A stretch of DNA of 64,000 nt from the NCBI GenBank assembly GCA_028554755.1, contig JAPTOF010000025.1, forward strand, positions 2,170,001 through 2,234,000. The letters are read 5' to 3'. The notes below the pieces were generated by a model that had not been told where the DNA came from, made no database searches, and saw only the letters and a list, made by a program, of their open reading frames with translations. The position numbers and the translations under genes are program-made. The stretch comes from Cordia subcordata. Lineage: Eukaryota; Streptophyta; Magnoliopsida; Boraginales; Cordiaceae. Shown here piece by piece: positions 11,837-23,700 of the stretch. Numbering within the stretch: position 1 is the stretch's first letter; every line of letters starts with the position of its first letter.

Positions 11837-12370
11837 TCATGAATTAGTTTGTTCTATATTATGCAGTGAGTTTGTAATAGGTTTTATATAGAACAAGTTA
11901 TCGCGCATGCTACCAGAACAAATAATATTTCCATCTCTACTAATATCAACACCAGAATGGAAATTAATGCAAAAACCATCTAATATTAATTGAAAAATAG
12001 AAATAAGGTATTCACGTACATTCGGAACATAATAAACATTGTTAAAAAATAACTTCCTATTACATGGAAAATTTAAGCACATTCCTCCCACGGCAGCAAC
12101 CCATACTTTTGCTTCATTACCCATCCTCAGAGCAAATTCTCCTTTAGCTAGTTCCTTCATTTCCTGAAACCAATGCAAAGAATTGCAAATATGGTTAGTG
12201 GCTCCAGAGTCTACAATCCAAGAATCAGTAGAATCAACCACTAAATAGGTTTCAATGTAGAACAAAAGAGGTGTACCTATCTGGCCTTGTGCTAGGTACT
12301 TCGGGCAATCCCTTTTCCAGTGCTTTTTTCTAGCCACACTTAAAGCATTTGCCCTTAGGTTTTTCACCTG
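11837..12370 (-). pseudogene. Copia-1 gag zinc knuckle and aspartic protease
   Basis: The protease motif is intact (SWIVDSGATNHIC), followed by the usual region to LFYIKP. Upstream the gag knuckle reads CFKCG, a stop, KKHWKRDC: correct CX2CX4HX4C spacing but with TAG inside. The open frame starting at 12367 uses a shifted reading of the knuckle; the true frame runs on from gag at 12402-12690. The protease would cleave the gag-pol polyprotein. Confidence 0.85.
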
Positions 12371-12690
12371 TTAATTTTTTGGGATGTTCCCCATTTTTCT
12401 TCTATTTCCCTTGACCATGTTTTTGCTTCCCCTTTCCTTTGAACTTCATCCCTTTCGGGTTAAGTCCAGAAGTGGATGCTTGAACTATGTTTATGTGGCC
12501 CTTATTTTTCATTATGGCTTCTGCAGCTAGGAGCTCTTTCATTAATTTTGTCATATCCATGTTCATCTTGCCCATATTATAATTAAGCTTGAACTGGATG
12601 TAAGACGGTGGTACAGTCTCCAAAATCATGTCTATCTTTGATTGTTCATCTATGTTTGCCCCTAGGATCTCGGTAGTAATGAAGTAATCA
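12371..12690 (-). pseudogene. Copia-1 gag C-terminal part, N-terminus deleted
   Basis: Residues correspond to copia gag from about DEQSKIDMILETVPPSYIQF through KLMKELLAAEA and the basic linker before the knuckle. The N-terminal gag region seen in copia-2 (KLTGLNFVD ... ATKMAEG) is absent: upstream of about 12690 the sequence becomes non-coding leader. This looks like an internal deletion of several hundred bases, which makes the element non-autonomous. Confidence 0.75.
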
Positions 12691-14286
12691 TAATGGACTA
12701 AACAAAGACACTTTTCTAGATATACAATGATATAATCATAATTATTTTATGAGTATGGAATTGATAAATGTATAATATGTATGCTATCTTTCGAAATAAA
12801 ACATATAAGTACTTTTACATCATTTGCCTTTGAGTAGATTAATCCTTAAACTACTCGATGTAACAGTGTCTCAACGTTCTCACAAGAACTCCACTTATGG
12901 GATCGTTGAACTTATGAAAGTTAAGTTAAGTGCCATCGCTTATTTGAATTGACAATTATCTGGATATGTTCCAATTTGAATAATTCAATCACTGTTTTGT
13001 GTGGCTTCTAAAATCCGATAGCAAACTCTATCGATGGGATAGCCGAACCTACCATTTAAGTTGAGTGTATACCCATTCCTTTTGTTCATTCGCCATAACA
13101 TTCTTGATTTAAGCCCTTTGATGGGGTAGTGACTTTAATCAATGTTGTGTGAGGCGATCTTTAGTGAAGAATTTCACCGATAGGATGGCCAAACATTTTA
13201 AATTCACCTTGCTAAATCTTGATAAAGTGTGACCCTCCAATGGGGAAGTTAATGACATTTACCATTAGCGTGAATCGGATATGGAAAGCCGTGGGGCATT
13301 TCCAGTCCCCTCTCCTACTCAATATTTTAACATAAGGGTTTTCTCTAATTTTTTTGGTATTCACTCTTTTTGTTTTAGATCTAAACACACTTTGGATTTG
13401 CCAAACACTTTGGTTTTTGCGAATCCCCTTTGTATTACTAAAACATTGCAATACCATAATAGATTACTTACCTAAATCTGGGTGTATGGACACTTAGGTT
13501 GTCATATTTTGCATCTCAAGTTAAGTTTTTCATTTTATCATGAGATTGCATGGCATCTTTAGACATAATTGCTTACAATTATCTTGTCTAAGCCAATCTG
13601 TTTTAAATTAACTTAACTATCTCTGAGAAATTAACACATAGGATTGACCAATTTTAAAAACCTAATGAGTGGGCATATTTCTAAGTGGTAATCATATTTA
13701 TGCTAATGAAAATATGTTAAAACATGTGTCAATGCATTATAAACATCCACCAAAAGACGTTAAAAATCCCTCTTTGATGGCTCCCTGCAATCTTCAACAA
13801 AACAGCACACTTAATAGCTTTTTCTGCCTTAGCCAGTCGTCCGTTAGTAGTAACCAGTCGACTGAGCTGGTCGACCAGCAAGCTCACCGAACAGAGTGCT
13901 CGTTCATGCTGTTTTCTTTTTTTTTTTTTTCTTGGTCTTTAATGATTATAATAATACACTTTTCTATTGCTAATACAAGCTTCATAAAGAAACATTACAA
14001 GGATATCAAAATATCCTATGCTTCTTTTAAATGAAACTACAAGCAATAACCATAAATATTTATACATGAAATCGCCTATGGCCAAGCTTTGTTGACCGTA
14101 CACGAAAACCTATCATGCATACATACGAACCATCAAGGGGATTTTATATTACCTGCACATACAAGCATAAAACCACAAGTATATGCAACACAAGATTTCC
14201 TAATCTTGCCACTCACAAGATGACTAACATATTTATGCAAATATAATATTCTTGTGTAGTCTAAGCATGTTGTGTGTGAGCCTAAG
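12691..14286 (-). other. Copia-1 leader with repeated CCATCCCATCG-type motifs
   Basis: Roughly 1.6 kb without a credible gene. On the minus strand five short motifs resembling CCATCCCATCGNTGG occur near 13240, 13183, 13122, 13035 and 12897. A GTCGAC-type cluster lies at 13838-13885. The copia-2 leader at 30043-31190 is homologous, including an AGGGAGCCATC segment at about 13776-13786 (minus strand). A T-rich run is at 13917-13930 (+ strand). Open frames at 13281-13475 and 13669-14034 are incidental. Confidence 0.6.
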
Positions 14287-14299
14287 CTCTAATATTGAT
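14287..14299 (-). other. Copia-1 primer binding site (decayed)
   Basis: Directly after the 5' LTR, minus strand ATCAATATTAGAGC aligns with the iMet-type TGGTATCAGAGC with four changes, all transitions. Copia-2 has the intact version at 28002-28013, which supports the assignment. Confidence 0.75.
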
Positions 14300-16172
14300 T
14301 GTAGGATAGATAATATTACATGTGGTCTATCCTAGTCTATATTTTCAAAAATACTACCAAGAAAACATGGTAGGAAAATAAAATAACCACATAACACACA
14401 CAAGAACATGCTTATGAACATATAGAACATAACTAGTATTTTCAAAAATATGTAAAGCTAACCTCTTGAAGCGTGGGGCCTTTGATGATGCTAAAACCAT
14501 CACGAGCTTTGTTCCTGCTCATGAACAAGGCCACCAAAAGAAAATTTTATTATAAGGGTGTCGCAATATACAACTCCCCAGTCTTCTTTCCTATGGTTAA
14601 AGAGACTTTTCTTGAGAGAATAGCCTCTTGTGTAGGAACAAGTAAAGTAATATGCTTATGAAAATCTAGAGCAAAAAAACCACACAATAAGTGTGTACTA
14701 TGTGTTGTAGTATTCTATTGCCAAAATGGAAGAGATCAACTACAAAATTTTTTGGATGCTACAAATGGTTTAAGGTCTTGCCTATTTATAGAAAAAGTTT
14801 GGCACCTAAACCTTGTAAACTTTGCATGTGGGAAACTTTTTCCTAGTAATAAATGTTTGCCACATGTCATAGAAGTTAATTGTACAATTTGAATTTTTCT
14901 TGCAATAACTTTCTAGCACATGTCTTGGAAGATTGGGCCAAGCCCACAATTCAAGCCCAACACATAGTCTATAATCCATGTGGAGGCCCAAGCCCAAGCC
15001 CAATTAGGTTATCTTGGACTCTAAAGAAAGCCCAAACCTAATTCCAAGCTTTGGCCCATTAAAGATATTACCAAAATATGGAATTTGATCTTTTAAGATT
15101 ACTCTCTCAAAGTCATTTCAACTAGGGAAGGGACCAAGAAGACACAATTAACCTTGGCTTCCAAAAATAATAAAAAATGTCCTTGCCCAATCTAGGGGAC
15201 ATAATAGTAATTTATTTTAACTCTGATCTATTCCACCATAAGATCAAAGTTGCACTCCAAGAATAATTCCTATTACCCAAAAGCTTGTCACAAAAGAATG
15301 TGAACTTTGTCTTTGACCTAGTAAATAACCGACCATAATGCCCCTCTATGTATACCCACAGCTGATACCGATCCTTTGGCCTGTGTACTATCATGTCTTT
15401 AGCTATATCTTTTTTCGTTGCATTTATTGTCCTATTGCCAATCATCCTTGGTCATGGAATCTCTTGATCTCGGGAGCGACCCTCAAGCTGTATGACCGAT
15501 ACACCCATAAAGGTAGTATCACTAGATCTAGATTCAGATGATAAATATGGACAATCCCAAAGAGGGCACATAGATTCCATATTGCATATGCATGTTCCAA
15601 TTAATTAGAACTTAGCACTCAATGCACAAGGCTATTGATCCTAATAAAGTAAGATCTCACCCATAGTGAATCAAAGTACCAAACCCTAGCTTCATTAGTT
15701 CATCCACATATGCTCAAGATTAAGAGCAATAATCATTTAGTAGCAGTGAGTACCTTGTTTTCTTTCTTTGATAGTACGTCTCTAGAAAACATACTCACAA
15801 TGGTCCTGTCAAATACATGACAGACGTACTATTGAGACAAATTCGGAAAGTCCTCCAATGACCTAGGTAGATCACTCTCAACGAGGAGACTTGCTCAATA
15901 TAACCTTATCCTAGTAGAGTGCCCAATACTACCATTCGGTTACGGACTCAATTTATAATGTGACTAAATCGAAACTTGGACCTACTTGCGTCCAGTCTCA
16001 TTGCATACCCAAGTCATTAGTTCAAGTCAAGGGACCTTTATACAAATATCAATAAAACATACCAGAGATAATATGTAAAGAACTCATAATGCCATTTAAC
16101 AACATGATTATACATTGTTTAACATCCAAAATGTTATATACAAGTGGGCTTTAGGGCATACTAATTCTAACA
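14300..16172 (-). repeat. Copia-1 5' LTR
   Basis: 1,873 bases, starting on the minus strand at 16172 with TGTTAGAATTAGTATGCCC and ending at 14300 (TATCCTACA). Hand alignment of 180 bases with the 3' LTR shows 10 differences. TATA box at 14783-14790. Confidence 0.93.
14783..14790 (-). promoter_or_regulatory. TATA box of copia-1 5' LTR
   Basis: TATTTATA on the + strand (TATAAATA in sense). It would drive the genomic RNA of copia-1 if active. Confidence 0.6.
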
Positions 16173-16404
16173 CTATCTTAATCACTTATCATTGTGGAAG
16201 CTCAGGTTTCACCTTGTAACTCACCCATGGCACAAAATTAAGTTTTAGTGTGGCATTTAACCTTGAAACTCACTATATACATTTGTGTTCTTTTATGCAC
16301 AAATATAGTATAAACACGACATTAAAGTTGTCTAATAAGCTAAAAAACACCTCTTCATAGATATATAAATACAATCCAAATATATACACAAAACCAATAC
16401 ATCA
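16173..16404 (-). repeat. G1 3' LTR, U3-start part
   Basis: Continuation of 5618-7274 beyond copia-1. Reads (minus strand) from TGATGTATTGG at 16404 and matches 27565-27796 of the G1 5' LTR. The polypurine tract abuts it on the internal side. Confidence 0.9.
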
Positions 16405-16405
16405 A

Positions 16406-16423
16406 CACCCCCAAACCTTTCCC
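16406..16423 (-). other. G1 polypurine tract
   Basis: Minus strand GGGAAAGGTTTGGGGGTG, next to the LTR start and preceded by GGGACAAGCAA, the pattern typical of Athila/Tat elements. The same arrangement is at 56968-56985. Confidence 0.88.
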
Positions 16424-17800
16424 TTGCTTGTCCCTAAGCATGCCTAAACTTATGTTTATTTCTAAAGCTGATACAAGGGGTTGCCTAAGGGATTGACTCA
16501 CTATCAAGGTTAGCTTAATAAGTATGAAGGGGGAATTCCTATTGTGGAAAGATCCCCAAGCCTCTTTGGACTCTCCCTCTACTCATAAAGGGCCTCGTAG
16601 CTTGTAAGAGCTTCCCGAGTGGCCGAACCGCCACAAGCCTAAGATTCTAATGCACGCACTTGGTATGTTGATATTTCATGCCCTTTTGACTAGTCATGGC
16701 CTCCCTAACATATACAAAGCCTCAAGGTAAGAAGAGAGAATAAACAAACACAATGGCTTATAAAAGCCTTATTCACGTATCTACAAAGAGAATAACTTGT
16801 GCTAAGTTGACATTGTGCCATTTATGCACTTATTCACATAACTTTTTAGTGGTTTTCCCTTTTTCTCTTTTCCAATTTTTTTCCATTTATCACTTTTTGA
16901 TGTTTTTACACCTTTTTGCCTTTAAATTTTTTTTTTGAATTTTTCTCTCTTTGCATTGCATATCTAAAGAAAAGAAAAAAGAAGGCATAGGCACGTTAGA
17001 AAGAACCAATCAAGGAAGGGGTACACATATCAACAGCCCTTTTTCTTCACTTTTTCCTAACAAGCTATGGGGTGGCAATAAGGGGCATTTTTAGAAGTAC
17101 TCACTCCCCACAACTTTCAAGGGTATCCCCTCTAAGACCCAATTTTCAATCCACTCCATTCATTTCCCCACAATGCTTCTCATATTCAATAATCAATTGA
17201 GTCAATCATAATAACGAACACAATGATCAACCAAGAAATAAACAACTCAACATGCATCAAAATTGAAAATTTTTTACTAATTTTAAGAACATAATGCACT
17301 TCCTTAATAAAAACATGAAGCAATAAGAACCAAACCAAACTCCTACACCTCTAAACCTAAACTTTGCTTATCTTCAAGCAAATATAGCAAAGAACATCAA
17401 CAAGCAAATAGGTAACACAAAGCAAGTAGAGGTGGTGGGGATGGGGTAGAAACATGGGGAACAAAAGTTGAAAGGATAGATAGAACCTTGTATGATCTTT
17501 AAAGCTCTCCATGCCAACGATAAATCACCAAACTACTAACCTTGTGAGTTACAATCCATAAACACTTACAATGAAAACAAGGTTAGTAACAATGTCGATG
17601 TAAGCTTGCATTGGCATGTGCAATAATAAGCAATGGTGTATCCTGTACGACAAATGATCGAGATTCAGCACTTCAGTGTGGGTGAATGAAAAAGAAAGAA
17701 ACAAATGAAAGGAAAATAAAACAAGTACAAAATTACAACATTGAACCTAGGTTCCCTTCTAATAGCGCTAACCATCACGCCATTAGCCAAGTGATTATCT
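16424..17800 (-). other. G1 3' non-coding region with a second polypurine-like tract
   Basis: About 1.4 kb between integrase and 3' LTR with no env-like open frame. It has T-rich runs (16830-16960, + strand) and, at about 17341-17400, a second copy of the pre-LTR pattern (minus strand AAGATAAGCAAAGTTTAGG then TTTAGAGGTG). The stretch just after integrase (17740-17790) matches 53205-53260 of G3. Open frames here are incidental. Confidence 0.6.
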
Positions 17801-19020
17801 TCTCATTATCAACCTCCATAGATTGGGTCCTGAAGCATCAAAACCTCTATACGAGCAATGCTCAAATCATATCCATGCTTCAGGCACTGGCCATTCACTG
17901 TCAAAACTCGACCATCCTTTAAATCCTTAATCTTGATTGCTCCGAAAGGGTAGGCAACCAACAGTTCATATGGACCATCCCATCTTGACTTGTTAGAAAG
18001 AGTTTCAAATGTGATTAAACAACCAAACCTTATCAGAGAGAAGAATGATTTCTTAAAAATGTGTTTATCATGAACTCTCTTTATCTTATTTTTATAAAGC
18101 TTGGCATTCTCATTCACCTTAAGTCTAAGCTCATCCAACTTTGCTAGGTCAAGCCTCATTTTCTCACCTGCTTTTGCCAGATCAAAGTTTCAGGCCTTGA
18201 TGGCCCAATAAGCCCAATGTTCAAGTTCTACCGGTAACTGATAAGTTTTCCTATTAACTAATCTATACTGAGACATACTAATAAGAGTCTTAAAGGTGGT
18301 ACGGTAGGCCCACAAAGCATCATTTAACCTGATGGACCAATCTCGCCTATCGGGTCTAACCATCTTCTCTAAAATGTTCTTGGTTTCCATGTTAGACACC
18401 ACTGCTTGTCCACTAGTTTGTAGGTTGTAAGGGGTAGCAACCTTATGCGTATTCGAATATCTCCTCAATAAGGCCTCTAAAGTCCTATGGCGAAAATGCA
18501 TACCTCCGTCACCAATCAAGACCCTAGGCACTCCAAATCTAGATAAAATGTTATTTTAAATGAATTTCACCATTACCTTATAGTCATTAGTGCGTATGGA
18601 AATAGCCTCAACCCATTTGGACACAAAGTCTATGGCTACTAAAATATATTGGTACCCAAAGGAAGGTGGATTTGGATCCATGAAATCTATACCCCAAACA
18701 TCAAATAACTCATATGGAAGAGTAGGGTATAAAGGCATCATTTTTATTCTAGAGATGAACCCGAATTGTTGATTTCTAAGAACTTTTTGTAGTACTCTTG
18801 GGCATCCTTAAAGAGAGTGGGCCAAAAGAATCCACATTACAAGACCTTCACAGCGGTCTTCTTTCTACTAAAATGACCTCCACATCTGTCATCGAGACAC
18901 ATACTCAACATGCTCTCGAACTCATCTTCAAGTACAAACTGGTGAATCACTTGATCTGCACCAACTTTGAAAAGATAAGGATTCTGCCAAAAGAAATGTC
19001 TCATTTGTGCTAGGAACCTA
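17801..19020 (-). pseudogene. G1 integrase (catalytic Glu and zinc finger damaged)
   Basis: Pieces in minus order. The zinc-binding region (about 18960-18770) reads CLDDRCGGHF with the first His replaced, and the usual CFRCQ is lost. The core piece 18741-18556 has the first Asp (WGIDFM). The piece 18531-18190 has the second Asp (IGDGGMHF) and SGQAVVSN, where related copies have SGQVEVSN, so the catalytic Glu is Val. The C-terminal piece 18159-17809 has SRWDGPYELLVAYP. Frame breaks separate all pieces. The homologous G3 domain keeps the triad. Confidence 0.87.
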
Positions 19021-19646
19021 TCTATCTCTCTTTTTTCCTAATAAGAGGGAAAACGTCCCATGGATGATAATTTACAATGTGAGCAAACCATGATGTGTGA
19101 TGAGAGACGACAAACAATTACTCATTGAGAAATGAATCACGAAAAGGAGATTGATCACTGGCAAACTCACTAATGAAATGGGAAAGGTAATCCACTACTA
19201 AATTCTCACTACCTTTTTTATCCTGGATTTCAATGTCAAACTCTTGGCAGGGATTAGATTCTTTCCTAGCTAGCAAGTACCTCAATAACACATGATCAGT
19301 GTAGACAATCACTTTAGACCCTAGGATGTACGACCTAAACTTCTCAAGGGAAAAAGGCAACTATTGGAAGTTCTTTTTCTGTGGTTGTGTAGTTCTTTTG
19401 GGCTTCATCAAGAGTCTTACTAGCATAATACACCACATGGGGCATTCTATCACTCATTTGACCTAAAAAAAATCCTATTGTATAATTAGACGCATCACAT
19501 ATAACCTCGAATTGAAGACTGTAGTTAGGTGGCTGGATAATTGAGGAAGTAGACAATAAGGATTTAACCCTATTGAAAGCTCTAACACACTCATCATTGA
19601 ACTCAAATAGGACATCTTGTGCTAAGAGCCTAGACAAGGGGTGCAT
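19021..19646 (-). pseudogene. G1 RNase H domain
   Basis: Two open pieces: 19344-19646 (FEVICDASNYTIGFFLGQ, YASKTLDEAQKNYTTTEKE) and 19118-19360 ([27 protein letters not shown]). This is the Ty3/gypsy RNase H with Asp and Glu landmarks visible. Their ends overlap in different frames, showing a shift at about 19350. It matches G3 at 51359-51850. Confidence 0.85.
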
Positions 19647-19659
19647 AATATGGCTAAAA

Positions 19660-20440
19660 TCCTTAATGAACCTGTGTTAGAATACTGCATGCCTTAGAAA
19701 AGATCTAAGATCCTTAACATACTTAGGGATCAACAACTTCTCAATCAAATCTACCTTAGTCGGGTCAACCTGAATGCCATAAGATGAGACTCCATGAGCC
19801 AAAACTATCCCCTACTGTACCATGAAGTGGGATTTCTCGCACTTTAGCACTAAGTTCTTGTCTACATAACGGTCTAAGACTAAAGAGATGTGACTCAAGA
19901 ACTCATTAAAACTATCACCAAAGACTGCAAAAATCATCCATGAATATATCTAAATGTCTCTCAATCGTGTCACAAAAAATGGCCATTATACATCTCTAGA
20001 AGTCGCTAGGGCATTACATAGACCGAAAGGCATCCTCTTATAGGGAAAAGTGCCATAGGGACAAGTAAAGGTGGTCTTTTCCTGGTTCTCAAGAAACACA
20101 TGATTCTGATTACACTTCGAATAGCCATGTAGTAAGCAATAGTAGCTATGCCTAGCTACTTTATCTAAGATCTGGTGTAGACAAGGCAATAGGAAATGAT
20201 CCTTCCTAGTTTTGGAGTTGAGCTTCCTATAGTCAGTACAAATTGTTTAACCTATGGTATAATGCATAGGGATAAGCTCTCCTATCTCATTCTCTACAAC
20301 CATGATCCCGGTCTTCTTAGGGACCATTTGGAACAGGCTAACCCACTCACTGTCAGAGATCGAATAAATAGTGCCTGTATCAAAAGCTTAACGATTTGTT
20401 TTTTTGACTACTTTACTCATATGTGGGTTTAGCCTTTTTT
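19660..20440 (-). pseudogene. G1 reverse transcriptase
   Basis: The piece 19986-20189 holds the fingers/palm segment (TTFTCPYGTFPYKRMPFGLC). The active site FMDDF is readable on the minus strand at about 19925-19950 in a different frame, so catalytic Asp residues are present although the reading frame is broken. Downstream the thumb segment reads through stops to the RNase H start. Upstream the KKTGI and HRKLN segments are near 20215-20330. Confidence 0.82.
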
Positions 20441-21058
20441 GCATCTCCATAGAAAGAATGGCCCTATCCTCAAGATGAATATGATGCATGCAAATCGAAG
20501 GGTCGATACCTCTCAAATCATCAATTTTCCACCCTATAGTGTTCTTATGTTTCCTAAGACCCTCTAAGAGACACTTCTCAAGCTCATTAGAAAGATCGAA
20601 AGCTATGACAACCAGAAGGGTCTCACTGGGGCCTAAGAAAGCATACTTTAAATGCTATAGAAGGGGTTTGAGCTCTAAAGATGGGCTAGGCCCAACCAAG
20701 GGTGACTCAACCTCAACATCATCAATAGGGATACCATTAGAATCAAGGATAGAAGGAATAACGTCACGTGACTTATCAATCAAAAGGTCCTCAACTAAGG
20801 AAGTAAAGCTGCAAATTTTCGCTTTAAGGTCTCCAAATCAAAGCTAGACAACAACTCTTCAAATTTTCTTAAATCTTCTCCGTCGGTCATGGTCCTCTCT
20901 ATAAAGTCCTTGATACAAGAATTAATAATATCCACTCTGAAGCACGCTTCTCCATCATCTTTTCCTTCTACACTAGCCTTGTTCAATGCCTTGGCAACCT
21001 TCATAGTAGTTCTCAAGTTCCCATTTTTCATCTCTAATAACCCCGACTTACAATGAAT
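20441..21058 (-). pseudogene. G1 protease-RT linker
   Basis: Open piece 20795-21082 gives KSGLLEMKNGNLRTTMKV, RVDIINSCIKDF and ERTMTDGEDLRKFEELL, matching G3 49812-50130. No catalytic motif is known for this acidic linker. At 21058 the frame is cut by a solo LTR and resumes at 23132. The + strand frame 20488-20847 is a shadow. Confidence 0.75.
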
Positions 21059-21063
21059 AATAG

Positions 21064-23126
21064 TGATACGCAAATTGAGCACAAGACTAAATAGCCCATA
21101 AGCGCACGGGTCATGTAGCGTAGTATGTGCGAGTGCGGGATCGAATCCACAGGTAAACCTAACATGTATGTTGTCCTAAGCTAAATGTGTCCTATAAGCT
21201 ACGTGTTGAGGTCCTAACTACAATGTTTTTGGGGTTTTTGGTTTAAAGAGAGCTTGAAAAAGAAACTAATCTAAAGGCAAAGAAATAAAAGATATGTAGG
21301 TGTGATGGGGAAATCAAGTAATCTAAGAGGATTCAAACGTCAGAAATAGGGGACTAAGGTGATTATGTCTTTTTTTTGGTGATTACTACATCTTTCTAGG
21401 GTTACTTGATGGATTATACTAAGTGCTCTAATGTAGACCTATAATTAGCCTTCTAATTGGTACCCTAAGCCTCAGTGTGGGTTCGTCCCTAAGTGGCGAT
21501 GCCTAGCAGTACGGCGTGGTTTTTATGACCTAGGAATTAGGGCTAGCTAATAAGGTTCTAGGTTAATGTAGATCGATCTAACCTTAGCACTTAGTCCACT
21601 AATTAGTTCCCCAATCTGACCCTAGGACTCGATATGAGTCCATCCCTAAGCTTCGCCCCAATTAGAGCTACGGGATGGTCCTTGTGAAGGGTGTTAGGGT
21701 GAACTAACTAGCCTTCCTAAGTGAACTAAGGTCAACTATACCTATTTGGACTCCTGTTGGCTGGATTTAAAGCCAAAGGGGGCTCAACCTAGGCTAGTTA
21801 CTAGTTGTGCATCATCGATCGCATCACAATAGTGGAAATTGACATTAAAGCGAAAAGAAAACACATCTAGGGCATGGAATTTGAGAATACACCGGTATAT
21901 TCTACTACTAAACTCATAGACATGCTTAGATTACACCAATTTAAGCAATAACACCTAACATGTAAGCAATAGAAGCTATTTCTGCTATTAAGTATGCTAG
22001 CACACACATAGACATATATATAGTCATACCCATTTCATGTAATCACCACACAAACACATAGACATGCTAGCATAATGATTTAGAAATGGTAAATAGCACA
22101 ATAGACTTCAATAAACATATGCTACATCATTGAGACATTTCAACAAACACATAGACAAGTATGTAAAATAGCCTTTGAAACCCTAAGCATAAAGCATATA
22201 TACATAAATCCATCAAGTTCCCATTAATAAAAAGTAGTAATCAATCCATAAATATAGGATATAATCACCCTACATAGCTCTAATCACACATAATTAGACT
22301 TAGGATAAAAGAGAGATACCCTTCTATCCATAGCCAAGCTTTACAATCTATGAGCTATGCACAAAATCCTAGATTTTGATCCTCTTGGATCCTTGATTCC
22401 AAGTGTTAAATATGTTTAAAAGTGAGTGTGTGAGGTGATTTTTGGTGGATTTTGGGTTTAAGGAAATGGGTGTTTTATTTGGTTGGTGTTCCCATTTAGA
22501 ATAGCTAAACAGTGGCTTAAATAGAGCTGACAAGGCATCTAACCAGGGGCCCAGCTGGTTGACTGGCTTTGTGCCTAAGCTAACCGGCCAAAATTGGCCC
22601 ATATTCTAATCTGGTTGGTCGACCAACCTTGATAGGAGGTCGACTTGTCTTGATAGTAAAATGCTCATATCTCGCTTATTTTGGCCCAATTTGCGCACCT
22701 TTTTTTTTTCTATGCCTTCATACTACTTTGGCAGATCTTTTAAATCCTAAAACATGTCCAAAATTTGTCCATGTCCTTTATGGTTCCAAGCTCCGAATTT
22801 AGCTCCCGTTGCGCTCGGTTTCGCCTAAGTCGTTCCTTCCCTCACCCGGCACTTTTCTTCATTCCTTTACATCCAAAACACCCTTGGATTTGTTCCACAC
22901 TCCATGACCCCTCAATCAAACTCCAATTATCTTCCTAAATCTCACCTAAAATAAGCAATAAATGTGCATTAGTGTTGCGTTAAAGTCATAACTTCAGCTA
23001 TTAACATGTAAACCCAAATACGCATAATTATGACCTAAATTCTATACTAATACATTAAATGAAGCTCAAAACACCTCAAAACAAATATATACATGCAATA
23101 AATAAACACAAAAAATGAACACATCA
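21064..23126 (-). repeat. Solo Athila-like LTR (type B) inserted in G1 pol
   Basis: 2,063 bases with ends TGATACG and ACACATCA (+ strand), so TGAT...ATCA termini, flanked by a perfect 5-base duplication AATAG (21059-21063 and 23127-23131). Removing the insert and one AATAG rejoins the protease-RT linker exactly as in G2 and G3. It contains the hairpin motif at 21757-21776, the GTCGAC-type cluster at about 22550-22655 and a TATA-like TATTTAAG. No internal domain remains, so it is an LTR-LTR recombination product. Confidence 0.95.
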
Positions 23127-23131
23127 AATAG

Positions 23132-23700
23132 CATATGCGATAGCAAGGAAGGGGCAACTTAAAAGGACGGGTGTGGAACGTCTAGAATCGGGACTTGAAT
23201 CCATATCTAATACTATGAAGTCAATAGGGTACATGAACTCATATACCTGGGCCATAAAATTCTTTACCACACTCCTTAGGTCTACGCTCAAACCTATCAG
23301 CCAGATGAGGAGTAACATGTGTAGGGGACAACTCACTTAGACCTAGCTGCTACTAGATGGAGTAAGGAAGGAGATTCACATTAGACCCTAAATCTAGCAA
23401 GGCTTGATCAATCTAGGTTTCACAGATCCTACAACGAATGATGAAAGCTCCAGAGTCACTCATCTTGGGCAGAAGGCCTGAAGTACAAATACTACTCACC
23501 TTTTCTAAGAGTCTCACCTTCTTCGGAATGTTAAATGATCTATGCTTCCTTGTACAATGGTTTTTGAAGAACTTAGAATAAGAAGGAATGGAAAGGATCA
23601 CGTCTATCAAAGGAAGATTGACCTTAAGGTCCTTAAGATTCTATAAGATATTGAAAAACCTAGAATCCACAATAGGTGTAGGCCTCTTTAAGGTGGTGGA
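23132..23700 (-). pseudogene. G1 aspartic protease region
   Basis: Pieces 23413-23610 (LPKMSDSGAFIIRCRICET) and 23124-23336 (FIVLDMDSSPDSRRSTPVLL). Reading between them, the catalytic motif is DLGS (about 23385), the form typical of Athila proteases. G1 keeps the Asp, unlike G2 (Asn). Stops lie on both sides of the motif. Confidence 0.82.

Larger units (their letters stand above)
7275..16172 (-). mobile_element. Copia-1: complete 8.9 kb Ty1/copia element, youngest in the nest
   Basis: Both LTRs (7275-9160, 14300-16172), primer site, gag, protease, integrase, RT, RNase H and polypurine tract are in the standard copia order on the minus strand. Flanks are CTATT (7270-7274) and CTATC (16173-16177), a 5-base target duplication with one change. 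The uninterrupted site reads CTATC at 27565-27569 in the G1 5' LTR. LTR sample 7321-7500 against 14346-14525: 10 differences in 180. Long open stretches remain in integrase and RNase H, but the gag N-terminus is missing and frames are broken, so it is not autonomous. Confidence 0.95.

Noticed and set aside
13669..14034. 121-codon open frame on the + strand
   Set aside because: Antisense to the copia-1 leader, contains a T-run translated as poly-Phe, and has no homologue in the copia-2 leader.
16424..17800. An env-like gene between integrase and 3' LTR of G1, as in some Athila elements
   Set aside because: No open frame longer than about 60 codons in sense, and no signal peptide or membrane segment.
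20488..20847. 119-codon + strand frame
   Set aside because: It is the antisense of the G1 protease-RT linker, which aligns in sense with G3.
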